A stretch of DNA of 64,000 bases from Amblyomma americanum (Eukaryota; Arthropoda; Arachnida; Ixodida; Ixodidae), in contig NC_135500.1 of the NCBI RefSeq assembly GCF_052857255.1, forward strand, positions 44,890,772 through 44,954,771. The letters are read 5' to 3'. Both the position numbers and the translations under genes were made by a program. Positions 13,601 to 24,648 of the stretch are shown piece by piece. Under the pieces are notes generated by a model. It did not search any database, was not told the origin of the DNA, and was given only the letters and a program-made list of their open reading frames with translations. The first letter of the stretch is position 1. Every line of letters starts with the position of its first letter.

Positions 13601-15115
13601 AACAGCTTGTTTCGTTGTATTAGGCACGAATACATGCTTTTCGCGCAGTTATGAGAGAAAATGTTTGACGCGTATCACACGGGCACTTGTAAAACCGATG
13701 TGTTCAGATCTAGCTTGTTTTGGTATAAAACAGCTTGTTTCTTTGTATTAGGCACGAATACGTGCTTTTCGCGCAGGTATGAAAGAAAACGTTTTGACGC
13801 CTATCACACAGACACTTGCAAAACCAATGTTTAGATCTAGCTCCTTTCGGTATAAAACAGCTTGTCTCGTTTTAAGCAAGAATACATACTTTTCGCGAAG
13901 TTATGACAGAAAAAATTTTGACGCGTATCACACGGACACTTGTAAAACCGATGTGTTCAGATCTAGCTCGTTTTGGTATAAAACAGCTTGTTTTTTTGTA
14001 TTAGCCACGAATACATGCTTTTCGCGCAGGTATGAAAGAAAAAGTTTTGACGCCTATCACACGGACACTTGCAAAACCGATGTTTAGATCTAGCTCGTTT
14101 CGGTATAAAACAGCTTGTCTCGTTTTAAGCAAGAATACATGCTTTTCGCGAAGTTATGAGAGAAAAAATTTTGACGCGCATCACACGGACACTTGTAAAA
14201 CCGATGTGTTCATATCTAGCTCGTTTTGGTCTAAAACAGCTTGTTTCGTTGTATTAAGCACGAATACATGCTTTTCGCGAACTTATGAGAGAAAAAGTTT
14301 TGACGCGTACCACCCGGACACTTGTAAAACCGATGTGTTCAGATCTAGCTCGTTTTGGTATAAAACAGCTGGTTTCTTTGTATTAGCCACGAATACATGC
14401 TTTTCGCGCAGGTATGAAAGAAAAAGTTTTGACGCCTATCACACGGACACTTGCAAAACCGATGTTTAGATCTAGTTCGTTTCGGTATAAAACAGCTTGT
14501 CTCGTTTTAAGCAAGAATACATGCTTTTCGCGAAGTTATGAGAGAAAAAATTTTGACGCGTATCACACGGACACTTGTAAAACCGATGTGTTCAGATTTA
14601 GCTCATTTCGGTCTAAAACAGCTTGTCTCATTGTATTAAGCACGAATGCATGCTTTTCGCTCAGTTATGAGAGAAAAAGTTTTTTCGCGTATCACACGGA
14701 CACTTGTAAAACCAATGTCTTCAGATTTAGCTCGTTTCTGTCTAAAACAGCTTGTTTTCGTTGCATTAATCACGAATACATGCTTTTCGCGCAGGTATGA
14801 AAGAAAAAGTTTTGAGGCCTATCACACGCGCACTTGCAAAACCGATGTTTAGAATTCCGTTTCGGTCTAAAACAGCTTGTCTCGTTTTAAGCAAGAATAC
14901 ATGCTTTTCGCGAAGTTATGAGAGAAAAAGTTTTGACGCGTATCACAAGGACACTTGCAAAACCGATGTGTTTAGATTTAGCTCGTTTCGGTCTAAAACA
15001 GCCTGTCTCGTTGTATTAAGCACGAATACATGCTTTTCGCGCAGTTATAGGGAAAACATTTTCACGCGTATCACACGGACACTTGTAAAATCGATGTGTT
15101 CAGATCTAGCTCGTT
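10150..15115. repeat. 4966 bp segmental tandem duplication, copy 1
   Basis: The end of the third 11-mer (o, p, q, r) leads into u, a v/d fusion, e, f, g/j, k to r, v, w (12431), a to n, l, m, u, v, w (14844), then h and i. Near 15120 the sequence switches inside the conserved AAAACAGCTTGTTTCGTTGT core from type i to type o and restarts the same series. Boundary estimates are within about 30 bp. Copy 1 has almost no homopolymer irregularities apart from an extra T near 14757. Confidence 0.88.
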
Positions 15116-18100
15116 TTGGTCAAAAACAGCTTGTTTCGTTGTTTTAAGAACGATTACATGCTTTTCGCGCAGTTATGAGAGAAAACGTTTTGACGGCTAT
15201 CACACTGACACTTGTAAAACCGATGTGTTCAGATCAAACCCGTTTCGGTCTAAAACAGCTTCTTTCGTTGTATTAAGCACGAATACATGTTTTCGCGCAG
15301 TTATAAGAGAAAAAGTTTTGACGCGTATCACATGGACACTTGTAAAACCGATGTGTTCAGATTTAGCTCGTTTCAGTCTAAAACAGCTTGCCTCGTTGTA
15401 TTAAGCACGAATACATGCTTTTCGCGCAGTTCATAACTTCAGAAAAAGTTTTCACGCGTATCACACGGACAAATATAAAATCGAGGTGTTCAGATCTAGC
15501 TCGTTTGGTCTAAAAATGCTTGTTTCGTTGTAATAAGCACCGAATATATGCTTTTCGCGAACTTATGAGAGAAAAAGTATCGACGCGTATCACACGGACA
15601 CTTGTAAAAGTGATGTGTTCAGATTTAGCTCATTTCGGTCTAAAACAGCTTGTCTCATTGTATTAAGCACGAATACATGCTTTTCGCGCAGTTAAGAGAG
15701 AAAAAGTTTTTTCGCGTATCACACGGACACTTGTAAGGCCAATGTGTTCAGATTTAGCTCGTTTCTGTCTAAAACAGCTTGTTTCGTTGCATTAATCACG
15801 AATACATGCTTTTCGCGCAGTTATAAGAGAAAAAGTTTTACACTTGTAAAACCGATCTGTTCAGATTTAGCTCGTCTCGGTCTAAAACAGCTTGTCTCGT
15901 CGTATTAAGCACGAATACATGCTTTTCGCGCAGTTCATAACTTCAGAAACAGTTTTCACGCGTATCACACGGACACTTGTAAAATCGAGGTGTTCAGATC
16001 TTGCTCGTTTTGGTCTAAAACAGCTTGTTTCGTTGTATTAAGCACGAATACACGCTTTTCGCGAAGTTATGAGAGAAAAGTTTTGACGCTTATCACACGG
16101 ACACTTGTAAAACGATGTGTTCAGATCTAGATCGTTTTGTCTAAAACAGCTTGCTTCGTTGTATTAAGCACGAATACATGCTTTTTGCGCAGTTATAAGA
16201 GAAAAAGTTTTGACGCCTATCACACAGACACTTGCAAAACCGATGTTTAGATCTAGCTCCTTTCGGTATAAAACAGCTTGTCTCGTTTTAAGCAAGAATA
16301 CATGCTTCTCGCGAAGTTATGAGAGAAAAAAATTTGATGCGTATCACACGGACACTTGTAAAACCGATGTGTTCAGATCTAGCTCGTTTTGGTATAAAAC
16401 AGCTTGTTTCTTTGTATTAGCCACGAATACATGCTTTTCGCGCAGGTATGAAGAAAAAGTTTTGACGCCTATCACACGGACACTTGCAAAACCGATGTTT
16501 AGATCTAGCTCGTTTCGGTATAAAACAGCTTGTCTCGTTTTAAGCAAGAATACATGCTTTTCGCGAAGTTATGAGAGAAAAAATTTTGACGCGTATCACA
16601 CGGACACTTGTAAAACCGATGGGTTCATATCTAGCTCGTTTTGGTCTAAAACAGCTTGTTTCGTTGTATTAAGCACGAATACATGCTTTTCGCGAACTTA
16701 TGAGAGAAAAAGTTTTGACGCGTATCACCCGGACACTTGTAAAACCGATGTGTTCAGATTTAGCTCGTTTCGGTCTAAAACAGCGTGTTTCGTTGTTTTA
16801 AGAACGATTACATGCTTTTCGCGCAGTTATGAGAGAAAACGTTTTGACGGCTATCACACGGACACTTGTAAAACGATGTGTTCAGATCAAACCCGTTTCG
16901 GTCTAAAACAGCTTGTTTCGTTGTATTAAGCACGAATACATGTTTTCGCGCAGTTATAAGAGAATAAGTTTTGACGCGTATCACATGGACACTTGTAAAA
17001 CCGATGTGTTCAGATTTAGCTCGTTTCGGTCTAAAACAGCTTGCCTCGTTGTATTAAGCACGAATACATGCTTTTCGCGCAGTTCATAACTTCAGAAAAA
17101 GATTTCACGCGTATCACACAGACAATTATAAATCGAGGTGTTCAGATCTAGCTCGTTTTGGTTCTAAAACAGCTTGTTTCGTTGTAATAAGCACGAATAT
17201 ATGCTTTTCGCGAACTTATGAGAGAAAAAGTTTTTTCGCGTATCACACGGACACTTGTAAAACCAATGTGTTCAGATTTAGCTCGTTTCTGTCTAAAACA
17301 GCTTGTTTCGTTGCATTAATCACGAATACATGCTTTTCGCGCAGGTATGAAAGAAAAAGTTTTGAGGCCTATCACACGGGCACTTGCAAAACCGATGTCT
17401 AGAATTCCGTTTCGGTCTAAAACAGCTTGTCTCGTTTTAAGCAAGAATACATGCTTTTCGCGAAGTTATGAGAGAAAAAGTTTTGACGCGTATCACAAGG
17501 ACACTTGCAAAACCGATGTGTTTAGATTTAGCTCGTTTCGGTCTAAAACAGCTTATTTCGTTGTTTTAAGCACGAATACACGCTTTTCGCGAAGTTATGA
17601 GAGAAAAAGATTTGACGCCTATCACACGGACACTTGTAAAACCGATGTGGTCAGATCTAGCTCGTTTTGGTCTAAAACAGCTAGTTTCGTTGTATTAAGC
17701 ACGAATACATGCTTTTCGCGAACTTATGAGAGAAAAAGTTTTGACGCGTATCACACAGACACTTCTAAAACAAATGTGTTCAAAATTAGCTCGTTTCGGT
17801 GTAAAACAGCTTGTTTCGTTGCTTTAAGAACGATTACATGCTTTTCGCGCAGTTATGAGAGAAAAAGTTTTGACGCCTATCACACGGACACTTGTAAAAC
17901 CGATGTGTTCAAATATAACTCGTCTCGGTCTAAAAACAGCTTGTTTCGTTGTATTAAGCACGAATACATGTTTTCGCGCAGTTATAAGAGAAAAAGTTTT
18001 GACACTTGTAAAACCGATCTGTTCAGATTTAGCTCGTCTCGGTCTAAACAGCTTGTCTCGTCGTATTAAGCACGAATACATGCTTTTCGCGCAGTTCATA

Positions 18101-20081
18101 ACTTCAGAAACAGTTTTCACGCGTGTCACACGGACACTTGTAAAATCGGAGGTGTTCAGATCTTGCTCGTTTTGGTCTAAAACAGCTTGTTTCGTTGTAA
18201 TAAGCACGAATACACGCTTTTCGCGAAGTTATGAGAGAAAAAGTTTTGACGCTTATCACACGGACACTTGTAAAACCGATGTGTTCAGATCTAGATCGTT
18301 TTGTCTAAAACAGCTTGCTTGGTTGTATTAAGCACGAATACATGCTTTTTGCGCAGTTATAAGAGAAAAAGTTTTGACGCGTATCAATGGGACACTTGTA
18401 AAACCGGTGTTCAGATTTAGCTCGTTTCGGTCTTAAACAGCCTGTCTCGTTGTATTAAGCACGAATACATGCTTTTCGCGCAGTTATTAGGAAAACATTT
18501 TCACGCGTATCACACGGACACTTGTAAAATCGATGTGTTCAGATCTAGCTCGTTTGGTCAAAAACAGCTTGTTTCGTTGTATTAGGCACGAATACATGCT
18601 TTTCGCGCAGTTATGAGAGAAAATGTTTGACGCGTATCACACGGGCACTTGTAAAACCGATGTGTTCAGATCTAGCTTGTTTTGGTATAAAACAGCTTGT
18701 TTCTTTGTATTAGGCACGAATACGTGCTTTTCGCGCAGGTATGAAAGAAAACGTTTTGACGCCTATCACACAGACACTTGCAAAACCAATGTTTAGATCT
18801 AGCTCCTTTCGGTATAAAACAGCTTGTCTCGTTTTAAGCAAGAATACATACTTTTCGCGAAGTTATGACAGAAAAAATTTTGACGCGTATCACACGGACA
18901 CTTGTAAAACCGATGTGTTCAGATCTAGCTCGTTTTGGTATAAAACAGCTTGTTTTTTTGTATTAGCCACGAATACATGCTTTTCGCGCAGGTATGAAAG
19001 AAAAAGTTTTGACGCCTATCACACGGACACTTGCAAAACCGATGTTTAGATCTAGCTCGTTTCGGTATAAAAACAGCTTGTCTCGTTTTAAGCAAGAATA
19101 CATGCTTTTCGCGAAGTTATGAGAGAAAAAATTTTGACGCGCATCACACGGACACTTGTAAAACCGATGTGTTCATATCTAGCTCGTTTTGGTCTAAAAC
19201 AGCTTGTTTCGTTGTATTAAGCACGAATACATGCTTTTCGCGAACTTATGAGAGAAAAAGTTTTGACGCGTACCACCCGGACACTTGTAAAACCGATGTG
19301 TCAGATCTAGCTCGTTTTGGTATAAAACAGCTGGTTTCTTTGTATTAGCCACGAATACATGCTTTTCGCGCAGGTATGAAAGAAAAAGTTTTGACGCCTA
19401 TCACACGGACACTTGCAAAACCGATGTTTAGATCTAGTTCGTTTCGGTATAAAACAGCTTGTCTCGTTTTAAGCAAGAATACATGCTTTTCGCGAAGTTA
19501 TGAGAGAAAAATTTTGACGCGTATCACACGGACACTTGTAAAACCGATGTGTTCAGATTTAGCTCATTTCGGTCTAAAACAGCTTGTCTCATTGTATTAA
19601 GCACGAATGCATGCTTTTCGCTCAGTTATGAGAGAAAAAGTTTTTTCGCGTATCACACGGACACTTGTAAAACCAATGTCTTCAGATTTTAGCTCGTTTC
19701 TGTCTAAAACAGCTTGTTTCGTTGCATTAATCACGAATACATGCTTTTCGCGCAGGTATGAAAGAAAAAGTTTTGAGGCCTATCACACGCGCACTTGCAA
19801 AACCGATGTTTAGAATTCCGTTTCGGTCTAAAACAGCTTGTCTCGTTTTATGCAAGAATACATGCTTTTCGCGAAGTTATGAGAGAAAAAGTTTTGACGC
19901 GTATCACAAGGACACTTGCAAAACCGATGTGTTTAGATTTAGCTCGTTTCGGTCTAAAACAGCCTGTCTCGTTGTATTAAGCACGAATACATGCTTTTCG
20001 CGCAGTTATAGGGAAAACATTTTCACGCGTATCACACGGACACTTGTAAAATCGATGTGTTCAGATCTAGCTCGTTTTGGT
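15116..20081. repeat. 4966 bp segmental tandem duplication, copy 2, indel-rich
   Basis: This matches 10150-15115 monomer for monomer; the offset drifts from 4966 at the left to 4961 at the right because of single-base gains and losses. Indels relative to copy 1 occur near 15505, 15540, 16077, 16451, 16873, 17131, 17160, 17935, 18046, 18148, 18490, 18555, 19071, 19300, 19507 and 19688. Most sit in runs of A, T, G or C. I noticed only a handful of substitutions (for example near 15375, 18206 and 19850). That imbalance is a sequencing-error signature, not normal satellite divergence. Confidence 0.88.
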
Positions 20082-22277
20082 CAAAAACAGCTTGTTTCGT
20101 TGTATTAGGCACGAATACATGCTTTTCGCGCAGTTATGAGAGAAAACGTTTGACGCGTATGACACGGGCACTTGTAAAACCGATGTGTTCAGATCTAGCT
20201 TGTTTTGGTATAAAACAGCTTGTTTCTTTGTATTAGGCACGAATACATGCTTTTCGCGCAGGTATGAAAGAAAAAGTTTTGACGCCTATCACACAGACAC
20301 TTGCAAAACCGATGTTTAGATCTAGCTCCTTTCGGTATAAAACAGCTTGTTTCTTTGTATTAGCCACGAATACATGCTTTTCGCGCAGGTATGAAAGAAA
20401 AAGTTTTGACGCCTATCACACGGACACTTGCAAAACCGATTTTAGATCTAGCTCGTTTCGGTATAAAACAGCTTGTCTCGTTTTAAGCAAGAATACATGC
20501 TTTTCGCGAAGTTATGAGAGAAAAAATTTTGACGCGTATCAGACGGACACTTGTAAAACCGATGTGTTCATATCTAGCTCGTTTTGGTCTAAAACAGCTT
20601 GTTTCGTTGTATTAAGCACGAATACATGCTTTTCGCGAACTTATGAGAGAAAAAGTTATGACGCGTATCACCCGGACACTTGTAAAACCGATGTGTGCAG
20701 ATCTAGCTCGTTTTGGTATAAAACAGCTTGTTTCTTTGTATTAGCCACGAATACATGCTTTTCGCGCAGGTATGAAAGAAAAAGTTTTGACGCCTATCGC
20801 ACGGACACTTGCAAAACCGATGTTTAGATCTAGCTCGTTTCGGTATAAAACAGCTTGTCTCGTTTTAAGCAAGAATACATGCTTTTCGCGAAGTTATGAG
20901 AGAAAAAATTTTGACGCGTATCACACGGACACTTGTAAAACCGATGTGTTCATATCTAGCTCGTTTTGGTCTAAAACAGCTTGTTTCGTTGTATTAAGCA
21001 CGAATACATGCTTTTCGCGAACTTATGAGAGAAAAAGTTTTGACGCGTATCACCCGGACACTTGTAAAACCGATGTGTTCAGATTTAGCTGGTTTCGGTC
21101 TAAAACAGCTTGTTTCGTTGTTTTAAGAACGAATACATGCTTTTCGCGCAGTTATGAGAGAAAACGTTTTGACGCCTATCACACGGACACTTGCAAAGCC
21201 GGTGTTTTTGGATCAAGCCCGTTTTGGTCTAAAACAGCTCTTTTCGTTGTATGAAGCACGAATACAAGCTTTTCGCGCAGTTATAAGAGAAAACGTTTGA
21301 CGCGTATCACACGGGCACTTGTAAAACCGATGTGTTCAGATCTAGCTTGTTTTGGTATAAAACAGCTTGTTTCTTTGTATTAGGCACGAATACATGCTTT
21401 TCGCGCAGGTATGAAAGAAAACGTTTTGACGCCTATCACACAGACACTTGCAAAACCGATGTTTAGATCTAGCTCCTTTCGGTATAAAACAGCTTGTCTC
21501 GTTTTAAGCAAGAATACATGCTTTTCGCGAAGTTATGAGAGAAAAAATTTTGACGCGTATCACACGGACACTTGTAAAACCGATGTGTTCAGATCTAGCT
21601 CGTTTTGGTATAAAACAGCTTGTTTCTTTGTATTAGCCACGAATACATGCTTTTCGCGCAGTTATGAAAGAAAAAGTTTTGACGCCTATCACACGGAGAC
21701 TTGCAAAACCGATGTTTAGATCTAGCTCGTTTCGGTATAAAACAGCTTGTCTCGTTTTAAGCAAGAATACATGCTTTTCGCGAAGTTATGAGAGAAAAAA
21801 TTTTGACGCGTATCACACGGACACTTGTAAAACCGATGTGTTCATATCTAGCTCGTTTTGGTCTAAAACAGCTTGTTTCGTTGTATTAAGCACGAATACA
21901 TGCTTTTCGCGAACTTATGAGAGAAAAAGTTTTGACGCGTATCACCCGGACACTTGTAAAACCGATGTGTTCAGATTTAGCTCGTTTCGGTCTAAAACAG
22001 CTTGCCTCGTTGTATTAGGCACGAATACATGCTTTTCGCGCAGTTCATAACTTCAGAAAAAGTTTTCACGCGTATCACACGGACAATTATAAAATCGAGG
22101 TGTTCAGATCTAGCTCGTTTTGGTCTAAAACAGCTTGTTTCGTTGTAATAAGCACGAATATATGCTTTTCGCGAACTTATGAGAGAAAAAGTATCGACGC
22201 GTATCACACGGACACTTGTAAAAGTGATGTGTTCAGATTTAGCTCATTTCGGTCTTAAACAGCTTGTTTCGTTGCAT
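20082..22277. repeat. Shuffled l-m-n series with one j-to-n run
   Basis: Order read: j (with an l-type tail), a k/l fusion near 20310, m (start near 20438, with one G lost so that GATGTTTAG reads GATTTTAG), n, l, m, n, o/s, t, j, k, l, m, n, an o/q fusion near 21970, r at about 22094 and a u/v fusion near 22223. Repeated l-m-n trimers and several half-monomer fusions show that unequal exchange between related types was active here. Confidence 0.78.
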
Positions 22278-22354
22278 TAATCACGAATACATGCTTTTCG
22301 CGCAGGTATGAAAGAAAAAGTTTTGAGGCCTATCACACGGGCACTTGCAAAACC

Positions 22355-22475
22355 GATGTTTAGAATTCCGTTTCGGTCTAAAACAGCTTGTCTCGTTTTA
22401 AGCAAGAATACATGCTTTTCGCGAAGTTATGAGAGAAAAAGTTTTGACGCGTATCACAAGGACACTTGCAAAACC
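22355..22475. repeat. Type w monomer, EcoRI-marked (example)
   Basis: This 121 bp form lost 5 bp near its start and 3 bp in the TTGTATTAAG region. It creates GAATTC 8 bases in. Other w starts: 3466, 12431, 14844, 17394, 19805, 24649, 26945, 29613, 31907, 33568, 35343, 36991, 40302, 43613, 45261 and 49604. A subset (12431, 17394, 24649, 31907, 33568) reads TCTAGAATTC, which adds an XbaI site directly overlapping the EcoRI site. Confidence 0.92.
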
Positions 22476-22862
22476 GATGTGTTTAGATTTAGCTCGTTTC
22501 GGTCTAAAACAGCTTATTTCGTTGTTTTAAGCACGAATACACGCTTTTCGCGAAGTTATGAGAGAAAAAGATTTGACGCGTATCACACGGACACTTGTAA
22601 AACCGATGTGGTCAGATCTAGCTCGTTTTGGTCTAAAACAGCTAGTTTCGTTGTATTAAGCACGAATACATGCTTTTCGCGAACTTATGAGAGAAAAAGT
22701 TTTGACGCGTATCACACAGACACTTCTAAAACCAATGTGTTCAAAATTAGCTCGTTTCGGTCTAAAACAGCTTGTTTCGTTGCTTTAAGAACGATTACAT
22801 GCTTTTCGCGCAGTTATGAGAGAAAAAGTTTTGACGCCTATCACACGGACACTTGTAAAACC

Positions 22863-22975
22863 GATGTGTTCAAATATAACTCGTCTCGGTCTAAAACAGC
22901 TTGTTTCGTTGTATTAAGCACGAATACATGTTTTCGCACAGTTATAAGAGAAAAAGTTTTGACACTTGTAAAACC
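22863..22975. repeat. Type d short monomer, 113 bp (example)
   Basis: It starts GATGTGTTCAAATATAAC and lacks 15 bp between two GAC triplets (GACGCGTATCACACG followed by GAC becomes GAC followed by ACTTG), plus one C in ACATGTTTTCG. The same deletion is present in each intact d copy in the window, so it arose once and was then spread by amplification. It is out of frame because the total loss is 16 bp. Confidence 0.9.
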
Positions 22976-23108
22976 GATCTGTTCAGATTTAGCTCGTCTC
23001 GGTCTAAAACAGCTTGTCTCGTCGTATTAAGCACGAATACATGCTTTTCGCGCAGTTCATAACTTCAGAAACAGTTTTCACGCGTATCACACGGACACTT
23101 GTAAAATC
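22976..23108. repeat. Type e long monomer, 133 bp (example)
   Basis: It starts GATCTGTTCAG and carries CAGTTCATAACTTCAGAAAC where most monomers have CAGTTATGAGAG, a net gain of 4 bp. Type q has the closely related CAGTTCATAACTTCAGAAAA, so both probably descend from one insertion or rearrangement. The CATAACTTC landmark is a convenient marker of unit phase (455, 3286, 4041, 6236, 7647, 9055, 10466, 10970 and so on). Confidence 0.9.
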
Positions 23109-24017
23109 GAGGTGTTCAGATCTTGCTCGTTTTGGTCTAAAACAGCTTGTTTCGTTGTATTAAGCACGAATACACGCTTTTCGCGAAGTTATGAGAGAAA
23201 AAGTTTTGACGCTTATCACACGGACACTTGTAAAACCGATGTGTTCAGATCTAGATCGTTTTGTCTAAAACAGCTTGCTTCGTTGTATTAAGCACGAATA
23301 CATGCTTTTTGCGCAGTTATAAGAGAAAAAGTTTTGACGCCTATCACACAGACACTTGCAAAACCGATGTTTAGATCTAGCTCCTTTCGGTATAAAACAG
23401 CTTGTCTCGTTTTAGGCAAGAATACATGCTTTTCGCGAAGTTATGAGAGAAAAAATTTTGACGCGTATCACACGGACACTTGTAAAACCGATGTGTTCAG
23501 ATCTAGCTCGTTTTGGTATAAAACAGCTTGTTTCTTTGTATTAGCCACGAATACATGCTTTTCGCGCAGGTATGAAAGAAAAAGTTTTGACGCCTATCAC
23601 ACGGACACTTGCAAAACCGATGTTTAGATCTAGCTCGTTTCGGTATAAAACAGCTTGTCTCGTTTTAAGCAAGAATACATGCTTTTCGCGAAGTTATGAG
23701 AGAAAAAATTTTGACGCGTATCACACGGACACTTGTAAAACCGATGTGTTCATATCTAGCTCGTTTTGGTCTAAAACAGCTTGTTTCGTTGTATTAAGCA
23801 CGAATACATGCTTTTCGCGAACTTATGAGAGAAAAAGTTTTGACGCGTATCACCCGGACACTTGTAAAACCGATGTGTTCAGATTTAGCTCGTTTCGGTC
23901 TAAAACAGCTTGTTTCGTTGTTTTAAGAACGATTACATGCTTTTCGCGCAGTTATGAGAGAAAACGTTTTGACGGCTATCACACGGACACTTGTAAAACC
24001 GATGTGTTCAGATCAAA

Positions 24018-24032
24018 CCCGTTTCGGTCTAA
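24018..24032 (-). other. CENP-B-box-like motif, TTAG form (example in type p)
   Basis: Plus strand CCCGTTTCGGTCTAA reads TTAGACCGAAACGGG on the minus strand, 8 of 9 core bases (TTAG for TTCG). Ordinary monomers have CTCG in place of CCCG and match 7 of 9. Every type p monomer with the GATCAAACCCG start carries this form. Confidence 0.3.
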
Positions 24033-24128
24033 AACAGCTTGTTTCGTTGTATTAAGCACGAATACATGTTTTCGCGCAGTTATAAGAGAAAAAGTTTTGA
24101 CGCGTATCACATGGACACTTGTAAAACC

Positions 24129-24261
24129 GATGTGTTCAGATTTAGCTCGTTTCGGTCTAAAACAGCTTGCCTCGTTGTATTAAGCACGAATAAATGCTTT
24201 TCGCGCAGTTCATAACTTCAGAAAAAGATTTCACGCGTATCACACAGACAATTATAAAATC
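24129..24261. repeat. Type q long monomer, 133 bp (example)
   Basis: It is a second long monomer with the CATAACTTC landmark. It is recognised by CAGCTTGCCTCG and an ACAATTATAAAATC tail, and is always followed by type r starting GAGGTGTTCAG. The paired order e-f and q-r, where both f and r start with GAGGTG, suggests that the parent HOR itself arose by duplication of an ancestral two-monomer block. Confidence 0.85.
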
Positions 24262-24648
24262 GAGGTGTTCAGATCTAGCTCGTTTTGGTCTAAAACAGCT
24301 TGTTTCGTTGTAATAAGCACGAATATATGCTTTTCGCGAACTTATGAGAGAAAAAGTATCGACGCGTATCACACGGACACTTGTAAAAGTGATGTGTTCA
24401 GATTTAGCTCATTTCGGTCTAAAACAGCTTGTCTCATTGTATTAATCACGAATACATGCTTTTCGCGCAGTTATGAGAGAAAAAGTTTCTTCGCGTATCA
24501 CACGGACACTTGTAAAACCAATGTGTTCAGATTTAGCTCGTTTCTGTCTAAAACAGCTTGTTTCGTTGCATTAATCACGAATACATGCTTTTCGCGCAGG
24601 TATGAAAGAAAAAAGTTTGAAGCCTATCACACGGGCACTTGCAAAACC

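Larger units (their letters stand above)
22355..24648. repeat. 18-mer HOR unit (2294 bp), reference for types w, a-g, k-r, u, v
   Basis: Monomer starts: w 22355, a 22476, b 22605, c 22734, d 22863, e 22976, f 23109, g/j 23238, k 23366, l 23490, m 23619, n 23743, o 23872, p 24001, q 24129, r 24262, u 24391, v 24520. Lengths are 121, 129, 129, 129, 113, 133, 129, 128, 124, 129, 124, 129, 129, 128, 133, 129, 129 and 129, total 2294 bp. The g monomer has a j-type tail (GACGCCTATCACACAGACAC), showing that g, h, i and j of the parent order were collapsed into one. Confidence 0.93.
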
